Shown: positions 1-6,731, numbered from the stretch's first letter. The stretch: 10,038 nt of DNA from Geobacter sp. UBA1603 (GCA_002322035.1 DCNF01000007.1:6519-16556); one strand, 5' to 3'. Notes: generated from the sequence alone by a model not told the origin. Numbers and translations are program-made.

Positions 1-173
1 ATGCCGCAGCAGGCGGCCTGCGGGAACTTCGCGTCATTCACGGCATCGGCAGCGGCCGCCTCCGTGAGGCAGTTCGGGAGCACCTGGAGCAGCACCCGCT
101 TGTGGAGTCGTACCGATCTGGCACCGAATACGAGGGGCGCGACGGTGCAACCGTTGTGACACTCAAAGGGTAA
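1..173 (+). CDS. mutS2: MutS2-like protein, C-terminal Smr domain (5' truncated by window)
   Basis: The reading frame enters from the left edge (first full codon at base 3) and stops with TAA at 171-173, giving the last 56 residues. They contain the Smr-domain signature HGIGSGRLREAVREHL (His codon at 39-41), then HPLVESYR and a TVVTLKG end, which is the usual C-terminal pattern of MutS2. The Smr domain is known to carry DNA-nicking or RNA-cleaving activity. MutS2 proteins act in suppression of recombination or in rescue of collided ribosomes, depending on the organism. Only the tail is visible, so the MutS ATPase core cannot be confirmed, and a stand-alone Smr protein remains possible. The HNH gene starts 5 bases after the stop, which suggests one transcription unit. 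Confidence 0.8.
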   Translation, partial: AAAGGLRELRVIHGIGSGRLREAVREHLEQHPLVESYRSGTEYEGRDGATVVTLKG

Positions 174-178
174 TCGGC

Positions 179-490
179 GTGGATCACTTCATCATCGAGA
201 TCAGTGAAGCCGATATCAGGCGGGAACGGGAAAAATCCCGCGAACTGCGCAAGAGTCGCTGGTGGAAGACCAGGCTGGCCCAGGGGAGATGCCACTGGTG
301 CGGCGGTAGTTTTGCCCCCGAAGACCTGACCATGGACCACATCATCCCGGTCACCCGGGGAGGAAAAGCCTCGCGCAACAACGTAGTTCCGGCCTGCAAG
401 GAGTGCAACAGCCGCAAAAAATATCTGCTGCCGATGGAGTGGGAAGATTACCTGAAACAGTTTGAACGGAATGGGGAAACACCTGAATGA
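179..490 (+). CDS. Small HNH endonuclease family protein
   Basis: A 103-residue protein starting at GTG (179), with a purine-rich AAAGGG 8 to 13 bases upstream inside the end of the mutS2 frame. After a basic helical N-terminus (about residues 14-35) come two zinc-type cysteine pairs, C38-x2-C41 (CHWC) and C73-x2-C76 (CKEC). They bracket the HNH core DHIIPVTRGG (D53, H54), with N67/N68 and then CNSRK. This is the compact CxxC-type HNH fold used by many small nucleases; the family cuts or nicks DNA with a single divalent metal. No partner domain, methyltransferase or toxin-like context is visible, so it does not look like a restriction enzyme. Its place directly between MutS2 and a HAD gene, with an ATGA overlap downstream, suggests a housekeeping role, perhaps in DNA processing; that is inference. 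Confidence 0.85.
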   Translation: MDHFIIEISEADIRREREKSRELRKSRWWKTRLAQGRCHWCGGSFAPEDLTMDHIIPVTRGGKASRNNVVPACKECNSRKKYLLPMEWEDYLKQFERNGETPE

Positions 491-1110
491 ACACGACGAT
501 TAAAGCCGTCATTTACGACTGTGACGGCGTGATCCTTGACTCGCTGGAGTCAAACTACATTTTTTACAACCGGGTTATGGATTTTCTCGGGCGGCCGGAA
601 CTGGACCGCAGCGATCTGGAAGCGCGCCGGGTACTGCATACCTATTCTTTCAACGATGTGATGGAGTATTTCTTCGCCGGCGACAGCCGCAGGGACGAGG
701 CCCTTGCCTTTGCCAAGACCATCCACTACCGTGATCTCATGCCGTTCATGAAGATGGAGGAAGGTTTCGTCGAAACTATTGACATCCTCAAGGGCAGGTA
801 TTCCCTGGCCGTCTGTACCAACCGCGCTGTCTCGATGGAGATGATCATCGAGGATTTTGGACTGACCGGCTATTTTGACTGTGTCATGACTGCCGGCAAG
901 GTGGTTAACCCCAAACCCCATCCTGAACCGGTGCTCAAGGTGCTGGAACATCTCGGCATTCAGCCGGGAGAAGCTCTCTTCGTCGGCGACAGTGCCGTTG
1001 ATATGCAGGCAGCACGTGCGGCAGGCGTGCCGTTCGTCGCTTACAAGTCAAATCTCCCGGAAGCACCCAGCATAGGCCACCACCGGGAGATTCTGGGAAT
1101 GCTGGGCTAG
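487..1110 (+). CDS. HAD superfamily hydrolase (subfamily IA, phosphoglycolate phosphatase-like)
   Basis: 207 residues. The ATG overlaps the HNH stop as ATGA, indicating translational coupling. All four HAD motifs are present: motif I YDCDGVILDS with nucleophile D11 and acid D13; a helical cap domain at about 20-90; motif II VCTNR with T111; motif III lysine K143 in NPKPHPEP; motif IV LFVGDSAVDMQAARAAG with D168 and D172. The layout matches Gph/PGP-like phosphomonoesterases that dephosphorylate small metabolites such as 2-phosphoglycolate or sugar phosphates. The substrate cannot be read from the sequence. Length is normal for the subfamily. In an operon with the MutS2 tail and an HNH nuclease, removal of phosphoglycolate formed during DNA repair would make sense, but that is inference. 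The gene ends in a CTAG shared with the convergent gene. Confidence 0.88.
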   Translation: MNTTIKAVIYDCDGVILDSLESNYIFYNRVMDFLGRPELDRSDLEARRVLHTYSFNDVMEYFFAGDSRRDEALAFAKTIHYRDLMPFMKMEEGFVETIDILKGRYSLAVCTNRAVSMEMIIEDFGLTGYFDCVMTAGKVVNPKPHPEPVLKVLEHLGIQPGEALFVGDSAVDMQAARAAGVPFVAYKSNLPEAPSIGHHREILGMLG

Positions 1111-1673
1111 CGTACCAGCTTGGAAAGCTTCTTGAACTCGTCGGTTCCGGCCACCCGCAGCAGCTGAAACATGGCCGATTCGGTGCAGGTTGGAACCGCG
1201 CCCATCAGTGACATGGCCTCGCAGGCGGTCTGCCAGTTACGCTTGTCACGGCTCATGGCGGCATCCTTAACCAGGTGCACCTCGTAACCAGCGTCGCGCA
1301 GCTCAATCACGGTCTGCAGTACGCAAACATGGGTCTCCATCCCGCTGACGATGATCTGGGTCCGGCCGGTGGCCTTGACCGCCGCGATAAATTCACCGCT
1401 GCCACAACAGCTGAAGGTCATCTTCTCGAAACAGGGGGCCGATGCCGTTTTTTCCTTCAACTCCGGCAGGGTCGGGCCAAGTCCTTTTACATACTGCTCG
1501 GTTACCAGCACCGGCACCTTCAATTCGGAGGCCGTCTCAAGCAGGACCCCGATATTCCTGGTCAACTTACGCAGCACCTTTTCATCCATAGCCGCACAGA
1601 GCTTCTCCTGCACGTCGATCACCACCAGCAGTGCTTTGTCCCGATCAAGAAAAAATCTATCTTTTACCGACAT
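1107..1673 (-). CDS. Isochorismatase-family cysteine hydrolase
   Basis: 188 residues on the minus strand, ATG at 1673, preceded by a strong AGGGGGTG ribosome binding site 5 bases upstream. The cysteine-hydrolase triad is visible: D20 in LLVVIDVQ, K84 in FEKMTFSC and the nucleophile C117 in GMETHVCVLQT, with the family's cis-peptide region IIVSGMETHV just before the cysteine. Members hydrolyse amides or vinyl ethers (nicotinamidase, isochorismatase, YcaC-like enzymes); the closest-looking group is the YcaC-like hydrolases of unknown substrate. It begins 20 bases after the ntrC stop and is probably the last gene of the dusB-ntrB-ntrC operon. An amidase releasing ammonia would fit that company but nothing proves it. 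Its TAG stop shares CTAG with the convergent HAD gene. Confidence 0.87.
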   Translation of the reverse strand: MSVKDRFFLDRDKALLVVIDVQEKLCAAMDEKVLRKLTRNIGVLLETASELKVPVLVTEQYVKGLGPTLPELKEKTASAPCFEKMTFSCCGSGEFIAAVKATGRTQIIVSGMETHVCVLQTVIELRDAGYEVHLVKDAAMSRDKRNWQTACEAMSLMGAVPTCTESAMFQLLRVAGTDEFKKLSKLVR

Positions 1674-1693
1674 GACGTCACCCCCTGTGTATA

Positions 1694-3142
1694 TTAGTCC
1701 CTCTTCAGCTCGATCCCCAGTTCGTGGATCTTCTTGCGCAGCGTATTGCGGTTGATTCCGAGGATATCGGCGGCTTTGACCTGGTTCCAGCGTGTCTTCT
1801 CCAGGATCAGGCGGATCAGCGGCCGTTCTACCTGCTCCAGCACCATGGTATGAATATCTCCGGTCTCCAGTTTTTCGATGCCGGTGAAACTTGCCCGCAG
1901 TTTGGCATCGACCAGCGCCTCCAGCGATGAGTCACTGCTCGTGACCGGCCGGCTTGCCTCAACAGTAGCAGGTTCGAGCCCCTCAAAGTCGGCCGGGACC
2001 AGAAGGGGGTCGCTGGAAAGAATAACGGCACGTTTGATTGTATTTTCCAATTCGCGAACATTTCCCGGCCAGCTGTGGGCGGTCAGGACCGCAAGCGCGT
2101 CATCAGAGCACTGTTTGGCCGGCGTATCGAGCTCGGCGCATGCCCGTCCGAGGAAATACTGCACCAGCAGAGGTATGTCTTCGCGCCTCTCCCGCAGAGG
2201 TACCAAGTTTATCGGAACAACATTCAGTCGGTAGTAAAGGTCTTCACGGAACTCCTTCTGCCGAACCTTCTCGACCAGCTCCTGGTTGGTGGCGGCTACG
2301 ATACGTACGTCGACAGCTATGCTCTGGTTCCCACCGGTGCGCGTGACCTCCCGTTCCTGAAGGACACGTAGAATCTTGGCCTGCAGATCGAGCGGCATAT
2401 CGCCGATTTCATCGAGAAAAAGGGTGCCATGATTGGCTTGCTCGAATTTGCCGAGTTTCCGCTCAACCGCGCCGGTAAAAGCCCCCTTCTCAAATCCGAA
2501 CAATTCACTTTCCAAAAGTTCCTTTGGGATTGCCGCACAGTTGATTGCAATAAATGGTTTACCCAGGCGCCGCGAGTTAAAATGAACTGCCCGGGCCACC
2601 AGTTCCTTGCCGGTCCCGGACTCCCCCTGAACCAGGATCGTCACGTCACTGGCGGCAACTTTGCCGATGGTCTTATAAACCTCGCGCATGGCCGAAGAGT
2701 TACCGATTATATTTTTCTCGACCTGATAGCGGTCCTTCAGCTCTTGTTTGAGCAAAGTTACCTGACCGGCAATTTCACGGGCTCGGGCGACCTTTTCAAT
2801 GATCGCATCGATCACATCCAGATCAAACGGCTTGGTAATGTAATCGTATGCACCACGCTTCATGGCCTCGACGGCGTTTTTCATGCTTGCTTCGGCGGTC
2901 ATAATTACCACCAGCAGATCACTCTTCAGCTCACGGATCTTGTCAAGCAGATCAAGTCCGTTGATACCCGGCATCTTTATGTCAAGAATGGCCAGGTCAT
3001 AACTGTTTTCCTGAATCAGCGAGAGAGCCTGACGACCGTCATGGGCCAGATCAACTGTAAAACCTTTGCGTTTGAGTGCTTTGGAGAGCACCCAGCGCAT
3101 GCTTTCTTCGTCATCGGCTACCAGAATCCTGTTCAGCGGCAT
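1694..3142 (-). CDS. ntrC: NtrC-family sigma-54-dependent response regulator
   Basis: 482 residues, ATG at 3142 with GAGG about 6 bases upstream. Domain order is that of NtrC. The receiver spans about 5-120, with acidic pair D10/D11, phosphoacceptor D54 in LAILDIKMPG, T82 and K104. The AAA+ domain spans about 145-370: Walker A GESGTGKE at 173-180, sigma-54 contact loop GAFTGA at 220-225, Walker B LFLDEIGD at 241-248, arginine-rich FREDLYYRLN near 298-307, and WPGNVRELENTI. A variable linker follows (about 385-430), then a Fis-type helix-turn-helix at about 447-475 ending in NRNTLRKKI. It would be phosphorylated by the kinase encoded just upstream and then open sigma-54 promoters by ATP hydrolysis. 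The dusB-ntrB-ntrC order matches the classic nitrogen-control operon, hence the symbol, but related AtoC/ZraR-type regulators share the architecture and the target genes are unknown. Confidence 0.88.
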   Translation of the reverse strand: MPLNRILVADDEESMRWVLSKALKRKGFTVDLAHDGRQALSLIQENSYDLAILDIKMPGINGLDLLDKIRELKSDLLVVIMTAEASMKNAVEAMKRGAYDYITKPFDLDVIDAIIEKVARAREIAGQVTLLKQELKDRYQVEKNIIGNSSAMREVYKTIGKVAASDVTILVQGESGTGKELVARAVHFNSRRLGKPFIAINCAAIPKELLESELFGFEKGAFTGAVERKLGKFEQANHGTLFLDEIGDMPLDLQAKILRVLQEREVTRTGGNQSIAVDVRIVAATNQELVEKVRQKEFREDLYYRLNVVPINLVPLRERREDIPLLVQYFLGRACAELDTPAKQCSDDALAVLTAHSWPGNVRELENTIKRAVILSSDPLLVPADFEGLEPATVEASRPVTSSDSSLEALVDAKLRASFTGIEKLETGDIHTMVLEQVERPLIRLILEKTRWNQVKAADILGINRNTLRKKIHELGIELKRD

Positions 3143-3185
3143 AGAAACCTCGTGTATGGTCGTCGTTTGTCTTTGTGCTTACGCG

Positions 3186-4298
3186 CTACTGTACCAGCGG
3201 CAGAAGTACTGTGAATGTGGTCCCATGTCCGGGATCGGATTCAACCTTGATCATACCCCGGTGTTCAGCAACAATTTTGTGGCAGATCGTCAGCCCAAGC
3301 CCTGTCCCGGTTGATTTGGTGCTGAAAAACGGGGTCCAGATATTTTCCAGATCCTCACCGGGAATTCCCGGGCCGTCGTCAGCCACTTCTACCGCCACCA
3401 TCCGTGAATGCCGCTCATTCTGGGCCATGCGGTAGTCGGAGAGCACCCTACTGGTGACAGTCAACTGGCCATCCTCTCCCATGGCATCCAGTGCGTTGCG
3501 CACGAGATTAAGAAACAGCCGTGTCAGAAGCGCCTCATCGGCCATGATGTCGGGAATGCTCGGGTCGAACTGTGAGACACACGCGATGTTGCGGTCAGCC
3601 ACTGCCTGTTTCTGCAGTAGCAGGATATCTCCGAGAATCTTGTGCAGGTTGACCGGCTGCATATTCAAGCCGCGCGGTGACGCAAGCTCCAGTAATTCCC
3701 TGATGATATGATCGATCCGCTCGGTTTCCCGGATCATAACCCCGGTATATTCACACAGTTCATTACCTTGGCCGAGCTCGCGCTCGAGAAGTTGGGCAGC
3801 CCCTTTGATCCCCCCCAGGGGGTTTTTGACCTCATGGGCCAGACCGGCGGCCAGTGTTCCCAGCGTAGAAAGTCGGTCAGCCTGCCTGACTGTCGCCTCA
3901 AGCTCTCGAATATAGGTAATATCTTTCAGGGTTAAAATTGCCCCGATACTTTCACCGCTTGACCGGATCAGGGGGTAGCATGTGACCGCCACCGGTTTAA
4001 CCTTGCCGGTTGACCGAACAACCACATTTTCGTGGTCTGAAATGGTTATGCCGGTGCGGATGGTTTTTGAAGCCATTTCTATTAGAGCGCGTTCCATGGC
4101 AAATAACCGTTCAAACGGGCTGCCAATGGCCTGGCGGCGTGAGAATCCGCTTATCTCCTCCGCTGCTGGATTAAAAAGCGTGATATCTCCCTCGCGGCTG
4201 ATGACAATTACGCCGTCACCAACACTGTCGATCACCGTTTCCAGATACTCGTGGTGATGGATACCGTTACACGGATGCGCTGTCACTGGTGCGTTCAT
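3186..4298 (-). CDS. ntrB: NtrB-like PAS-domain sensor histidine kinase
   Basis: 370 residues from the ATG at 4298. The frame stays open to 4412, but that stretch lies inside dusB and reads as non-homologous sequence, so the internal start is preferred; it overlaps the dusB end by 32 bases. No transmembrane segment is seen, so the sensor is cytoplasmic. A PAS domain spans about 18-125 (VIDSVGDGVIVISREGDIT, FNPAAEEISGF). The dimerisation/phosphotransfer helix carries H155 in GLAHEVKNPLGGIKGAAQLL, an NtrB-type H-box. The HATPase domain has the N-box N268 in NLVRNALDAM, the G1 box DDGPGIP (307-313), the F-box PFFSTKS and the G2 box GTGLGL (331-336). It would phosphorylate the NtrC-like regulator encoded 43 bases downstream. 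In NtrB proteins PII controls kinase/phosphatase balance; whether that applies here cannot be read. Confidence 0.87.
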   Translation of the reverse strand: MNAPVTAHPCNGIHHHEYLETVIDSVGDGVIVISREGDITLFNPAAEEISGFSRRQAIGSPFERLFAMERALIEMASKTIRTGITISDHENVVVRSTGKVKPVAVTCYPLIRSSGESIGAILTLKDITYIRELEATVRQADRLSTLGTLAAGLAHEVKNPLGGIKGAAQLLERELGQGNELCEYTGVMIRETERIDHIIRELLELASPRGLNMQPVNLHKILGDILLLQKQAVADRNIACVSQFDPSIPDIMADEALLTRLFLNLVRNALDAMGEDGQLTVTSRVLSDYRMAQNERHSRMVAVEVADDGPGIPGEDLENIWTPFFSTKSTGTGLGLTICHKIVAEHRGMIKVESDPGHGTTFTVLLPLVQ

Positions 4299-5265
4299 CA
4301 GGAATGTCGGCGATCCTTTCCATAATAGTATTGATATCCGCCACGGTACGGGCGTCCTGGGCAGACCGCCGAATTTCGGCAGCTCCGCTGAATCCTCGCG
4401 CATACCAGGCAATATGCTTCTTCATCTCACGAACCGCGATCAGGTCCCCGCTGTCGCTACGGAACAGCTCCAAATGCAAGCGGATCATTTCTGACCGCTC
4501 ACGGTTGGTGACAGGCGGTACATAACCGCATTCAGCAAGAATCCTGACCTGTCTGAAAATCCAGGGATTCCCCAGGGCTCCTCGGGCAACCATCACACCG
4601 TCGCAGCCGGTTTGTTCAAGCATGGTCAAACAATCTGTCGCACGAAGCAGGTCGCCGCTGCCGATAACCGGAATGGATACTTCCTGTTTCAGGCAGCGGA
4701 TCTGGTCCCAGTCAGCCAGGCCGCTGAACATCTGGGACCGGCTGCGGGGGTGCAGTGTTACGGCATCACACCCTTCCTGCTCGGCAATTTTCGCAACTTC
4801 GACAAAAACGTCATCACCGGCGTTCCAACCGGAGCGGAACTTTATGGTCAGTGGCAGCCGCGTTGCCCGGCGTACTTCGCGAATAATCGCTGCAATCTGC
4901 AGCGTATCACGCAAAAGGGCGCTGCCGGCACCAGTTGAAACTACCTTGCGAACCGGGCAGCCCATGTTAATATCAATCAAGTCTCCATACGGCTCGACCA
5001 TGCGCGCCGCTTCGGCCAGGTCTGCCGGGCGATCGCCGAAAAGCTGAATGCCGAGAGGGCGATCATTGGCAGAGCTGTTCAGAAGCGCCAGGGTTTTGGT
5101 GCCTTCCCTTACCAGGCCGTTAACGCTGACCATTTCGGTGAAAGCACAGGCCGCACCCTGAATTCGGCAGAGCCTGCGGAAAGCATGATTGGTAATTCCG
5201 GCCAACGGGGCAAGCACGACGTTGTGCTGCAGAACCAGCGAACCAATTGTAAGTTGTTTCAGCAT
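4267..5265 (-). CDS. dusB: tRNA-dihydrouridine synthase B (NifR3 type)
   Basis: 332 residues from ATG at 5265; the frame is open further, to 5370, but the added residues look unlike the family and would lie over the predicted promoter. No good Shine-Dalgarno is visible before 5265, so the start rests on the typical N-terminus (LTIGSLVL, then LAPLAGITN). Dus hallmarks follow: TEMVSVNGL, QLFGDRP, the catalytic cysteine C103 in DINMGCPVRKV, FMN contacts at K142 (TIKFRSGWN) and H172 (LHPRSR), IPVIGSGDL, and GVMVARGALGNPWIF. The enzyme is an NADPH/FMN-dependent TIM-barrel protein that reduces U17-type uridines in the tRNA D-loop. Position before ntrB-ntrC is the long-known nifR3 arrangement. LHPRSR in place of the more common LHARTR is a small family variation. 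Confidence 0.88.
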   Translation of the reverse strand: MLKQLTIGSLVLQHNVVLAPLAGITNHAFRRLCRIQGAACAFTEMVSVNGLVREGTKTLALLNSSANDRPLGIQLFGDRPADLAEAARMVEPYGDLIDINMGCPVRKVVSTGAGSALLRDTLQIAAIIREVRRATRLPLTIKFRSGWNAGDDVFVEVAKIAEQEGCDAVTLHPRSRSQMFSGLADWDQIRCLKQEVSIPVIGSGDLLRATDCLTMLEQTGCDGVMVARGALGNPWIFRQVRILAECGYVPPVTNRERSEMIRLHLELFRSDSGDLIAVREMKKHIAWYARGFSGAAEIRRSAQDARTVADINTIMERIADIPDERTSDSASV

Positions 5266-5313
5266 GATACAAGACAGCTGCGCAGGATGGGGGACACGAG
5301 GAACATGGTAATT

Positions 5314-5358
5314 ATGCCTATTTTTTGGGCATAGTACCACAGGGTTGAAAAATGGCAA
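5314..5358 (-). promoter_or_regulatory. Sigma-70-like promoter of the dusB-ntrB-ntrC operon, with a short inverted repeat
   Basis: Read on the minus strand: a -35 TTGCCA (complement of 5353-5358), a 16-base spacer, then -10 TACTAT (complement of 5331-5336). Transcription would begin near 5324, leaving a leader of about 60 bases before the dusB ATG. A 5-bp inverted repeat, ATGCC/GGCAT (5314-5318 and 5328-5332), sits over the predicted start point and may be chance. Confidence 0.5.
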
Positions 5359-5377
5359 GGATAAAATCAAAAAAATA

Positions 5378-5406
5378 TTGCCAATCAGGCCGATTGGCGC
5401 TTTAAT
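5378..5406 (+). promoter_or_regulatory. Sigma-70-like promoter for tatA with an internal perfect inverted repeat
   Basis: TTGCCA at 5378-5383 and TTTAAT at 5401-5406 are separated by 17 bases; each hexamer matches the consensus at five of six positions. Between and overlapping them lies a perfect 7-bp inverted repeat, GCCAATC-AGGCC-GATTGGC (5380-5398). The repeat also lies about 21 bases upstream of the divergent dusB -35 hexamer, so one protein bound here could affect both promoters. On the minus strand it is followed by an AATATTTTTTTG tract, so a minus-strand terminator is an alternative reading. Confidence 0.5.
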
Positions 5407-5449
5407 CTACTTCAGCAGTCCGTTCATCTTTGCTTGAGAAAGGATGCAC

Positions 5450-5743
5450 ATGTTTGGTATCGGTATGCCCGAAATGATTATTATACTCGTGATTGCTCTG
5501 ATCGTCATCGGTCCGCAGAAACTTCCCGAGCTGGCCAAATCCCTCGGAAAGGGTCTTGCTGAATTCAAAAAAGCGACGGATGATTTTCAGCGAAACGTCC
5601 AGGAAGAAGCCCGCAAGAGTGATGTGAAAGATCAACCGGCACAGCAGGTTCCTGACAGCCATGATTCCACTGTCGTTGAAGCTGCCAGGACGCAGCCTGA
5701 AATCAAGCCGGCCGAACAAAAATCACCACCGAACGTGGTATAG
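5450..5743 (+). CDS. tatA: Sec-independent (Tat) translocase subunit, TatA/TatB family
   Basis: 97 residues. A purine-rich GAGAAAGG at 5436-5443 lies 6 bases before the ATG at 5450; an in-frame ATG at 5444 directly abuts it and is less likely. The protein has the family plan: a short N-terminal transmembrane helix (about 2-20, GMPEMIIILVIALIVI), the hinge GPQKLPEL, an amphipathic helix (about 24-50, KSLGKGLAEFKKATDDF) and a long polar, probably disordered tail of about 45 residues. TatA oligomers form the membrane passage for folded twin-arginine substrates. Glutamate at residue 8 resembles TatB, while the hinge and FKKA helix resemble TatA, so a bifunctional or TatB-like role is possible. 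No tatC is in the window. It is monocistronic here and converges on hsp20. Confidence 0.85.
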   Translation: MFGIGMPEMIIILVIALIVIGPQKLPELAKSLGKGLAEFKKATDDFQRNVQEEARKSDVKDQPAQQVPDSHDSTVVEAARTQPEIKPAEQKSPPNVV

Positions 5744-5759
5744 ACGCTTCATAGACTTA

Positions 5760-5790
5760 CGGGAGCCAACCTCTGCTAAAGTTGCTCCCG
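5760..5790. terminator. Hairpin between convergent tatA and hsp20 (possible bidirectional terminator)
   Basis: CGGGAGC at 5760-5766 pairs with GCTCCCG at 5784-5790, extended by AAC/GTT (5768-5770 with 5781-5783) past a single bulged C; the loop is 10 bases. It sits between the tatA stop (5743) and the hsp20 stop (5822), where a two-way terminator is expected. Neither side has a T-run, so it may only stall polymerase or protect 3' ends. Confidence 0.4.
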
Positions 5791-5821
5791 CAGTTACCAC
5801 GCCTCTCCGGCGGCTTGCAGC

Positions 5822-6268
5822 TTACTTTATCTGCACACTGATGTGTTTTGGTTTGATTTCTTCCTTTTTTGGCAGAGTGACCGTAAGTACTCCTTTTTCG
5901 CACACCGCCCCGACATTCTCCTGATCAATGGTCGCAGGAAGACTGAAACTACGCTGAAATGAGCCGAAATAGCGTTCAATTCTGTGGTAGTTCTCTTTTT
6001 TAACGTATCCATCATGTTTGCGCTCGCCTTTGAGTGTCAGCGTATTATCCTCAATACGGACATCAATGTCCTTCTGATCAACATCCGGTAATTCCGCCTT
6101 AATGATGATCGCCTCGTTTGTTTCGTAGATATCAACCGCCGGCTGCCAAATCCCGTCTTTCATGTCTTCGCCCGAAATATCGTGATTCCAGGACAAGTTG
6201 AGCAGTCGATTCATCTGCTCCTGCATAGTGCGAAGCTCGCGCAAGGGGTTGTACTTTACGATTGCCAT
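5822..6268 (-). CDS. Small heat shock protein, Hsp20/alpha-crystallin family
   Basis: 148 residues from ATG at 6268; AGGAGG lies 8 bases upstream. A GTG two codons earlier (6274) is only 2 bases from the AGGAGG and is rejected as the start. The N-terminal arm (1-40, VKYNPLRELRTMQEQMNRLL) leads to the alpha-crystallin domain (about 41-134): WQPAVDIYET, IIIKAELPDV, IDVRIEDNTLTLKGERK, YHRIERYFGSFQRSFSLP and the hallmark GVLTVTLPK at 126-134. The short C-terminal tail KPKHISVQIK carries the hydrophobic motif that docks between dimers. Hsp20 proteins form large oligomers that hold unfolding proteins, without ATP, for later refolding by DnaK/ClpB. It is monocistronic with its own promoter. No CIRCE element and no good sigma-32 sequence is visible upstream. 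Confidence 0.9.
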   Translation of the reverse strand: MAIVKYNPLRELRTMQEQMNRLLNLSWNHDISGEDMKDGIWQPAVDIYETNEAIIIKAELPDVDQKDIDVRIEDNTLTLKGERKHDGYVKKENYHRIERYFGSFQRSFSLPATIDQENVGAVCEKGVLTVTLPKKEEIKPKHISVQIK

Positions 6269-6310
6269 TGCCACTGCCTCCTTGATTGCCGCTTAAATAT
6301 TCCTATTTAG

Positions 6311-6338
6311 ATGATAATCTCGTTTTCTGGAGTGTCAA
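6311..6338 (-). promoter_or_regulatory. Sigma-70-like promoter of hsp20
   Basis: On the minus strand TTGACA (complement of 6333-6338, a perfect consensus -35) is followed after 16 bases by TATCAT (complement of 6311-6316). The predicted start lies near 6304, giving a leader of roughly 35 bases before the hsp20 ATG. CTTGACA partly resembles a sigma-32 -35 element, but no CCCCAT-type -10 is found at the right distance. Confidence 0.55.
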
Positions 6339-6372
6339 GATGATTGGTGATGTGATTTTTCACGGTATGGTG

Positions 6373-6378
6373 TATAAT
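6373..6378 (+). promoter_or_regulatory. Candidate -10 element for the small membrane protein gene
   Basis: A perfect TATAAT lies 40 bases before the ATG at 6419. No convincing -35 hexamer lies 16-18 bases upstream; TTGGTG at 6344-6349 is 23 bases away. A small GTGA/TCAC inverted repeat (6352-6363) lies just upstream and could bind an activator. It faces away from the hsp20 promoter, about 35 bases off. Confidence 0.35.
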
Positions 6379-6418
6379 TAATTCAAAGGATTCCCGCACA
6401 GCAGCAGGGAGGGGCATC

Positions 6419-6628
6419 ATGCCGGTATTTGTTGAGGTCATTGTAGTTTCACTCGGAATGATGGTCATCTTTTTTCTGGCATTTCTGGTGGTTTTTCTGC
6501 TGGCTCTTTTCCTGTCGCCAATTGAGCGCGAACTTTCCAAGCTTGTGTGGTCTGCGACCAACCCTCCCCCTACCACTCAAACAAAACCGCGCAGCTCTTA
6601 TCGTGATTTCAGCAAAAAACACACATGA
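6419..6628 (+). CDS. Small single-pass membrane protein of unknown function
   Basis: 69 residues, ATG at 6419, preceded by an excellent purine-rich GGGAGGGG (6407-6414) at 4 bases. Residues about 6-32 (from EVIVVSLGMM to VVFLLALFL) form one long hydrophobic helix. The remaining part is polar and basic (SPIERELSKLVW, a PPP run, KPRSSYRDFSKKHT). The N-terminus is short and uncharged apart from E6, and the tail is basic, so the C-terminus is probably cytoplasmic. I do not recognise the family. The strong ribosome binding site, the upstream TATAAT and the terminator-like hairpin downstream support a real gene; the small size and lack of motifs keep confidence moderate. It lies alone between divergent hsp20 and the Rrf2 gene. 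Confidence 0.55.
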   Translation: MPVFVEVIVVSLGMMVIFFLAFLVVFLLALFLSPIERELSKLVWSATNPPPTTQTKPRSSYRDFSKKHT

Positions 6629-6731
6629 GTTCCTTGCGCAAATTCAGTGCGGGAATGATCTAAAGTGTTGCGGTTTGCTCTATAGGTGGGCATTTTGTTC
6701 TCTCGCCACAGCCGTGTATCTCGGGCTCCTC

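Noticed and set aside
2429..3214. 261-codon plus-strand frame opposite ntrC
   Set aside because: It mirrors the strongly conserved ntrC receiver and AAA+ domain, has no recognisable motif, and is explained by codon bias of the real gene.
4299..4412. N-terminal extension of the NtrB-like kinase
   Set aside because: It lies wholly inside dusB and reads as unrelated sequence; the ATG at 4298 gives a normal NtrB-size protein with the PAS domain near its N-terminus.
5266..5370. Longer dusB start at 5370
   Set aside because: The extra 35 residues do not resemble Dus proteins and the stretch holds the predicted promoter hexamers.
6270..6305. AATATTCCTATTT near the hsp20 start as a second copy of the cysK palindrome
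   Set aside because: Only one half-site is similar; the second arm GGAATAA is missing on that side, so it is not a supported Rrf2 site.
6280..6345. CIRCE or sigma-32 control of hsp20
   Set aside because: No TTAGCACTC-N9-GAGTGCTAA inverted repeat is present, and the -10 region fits sigma-70 better than the heat-shock consensus.
6307..6576. 89-codon minus-strand frame opposite the small membrane protein
   Set aside because: It has no motif, lies across the hsp20 promoter, and is rich in Thr and Ser/Arg as expected of an antisense shadow.
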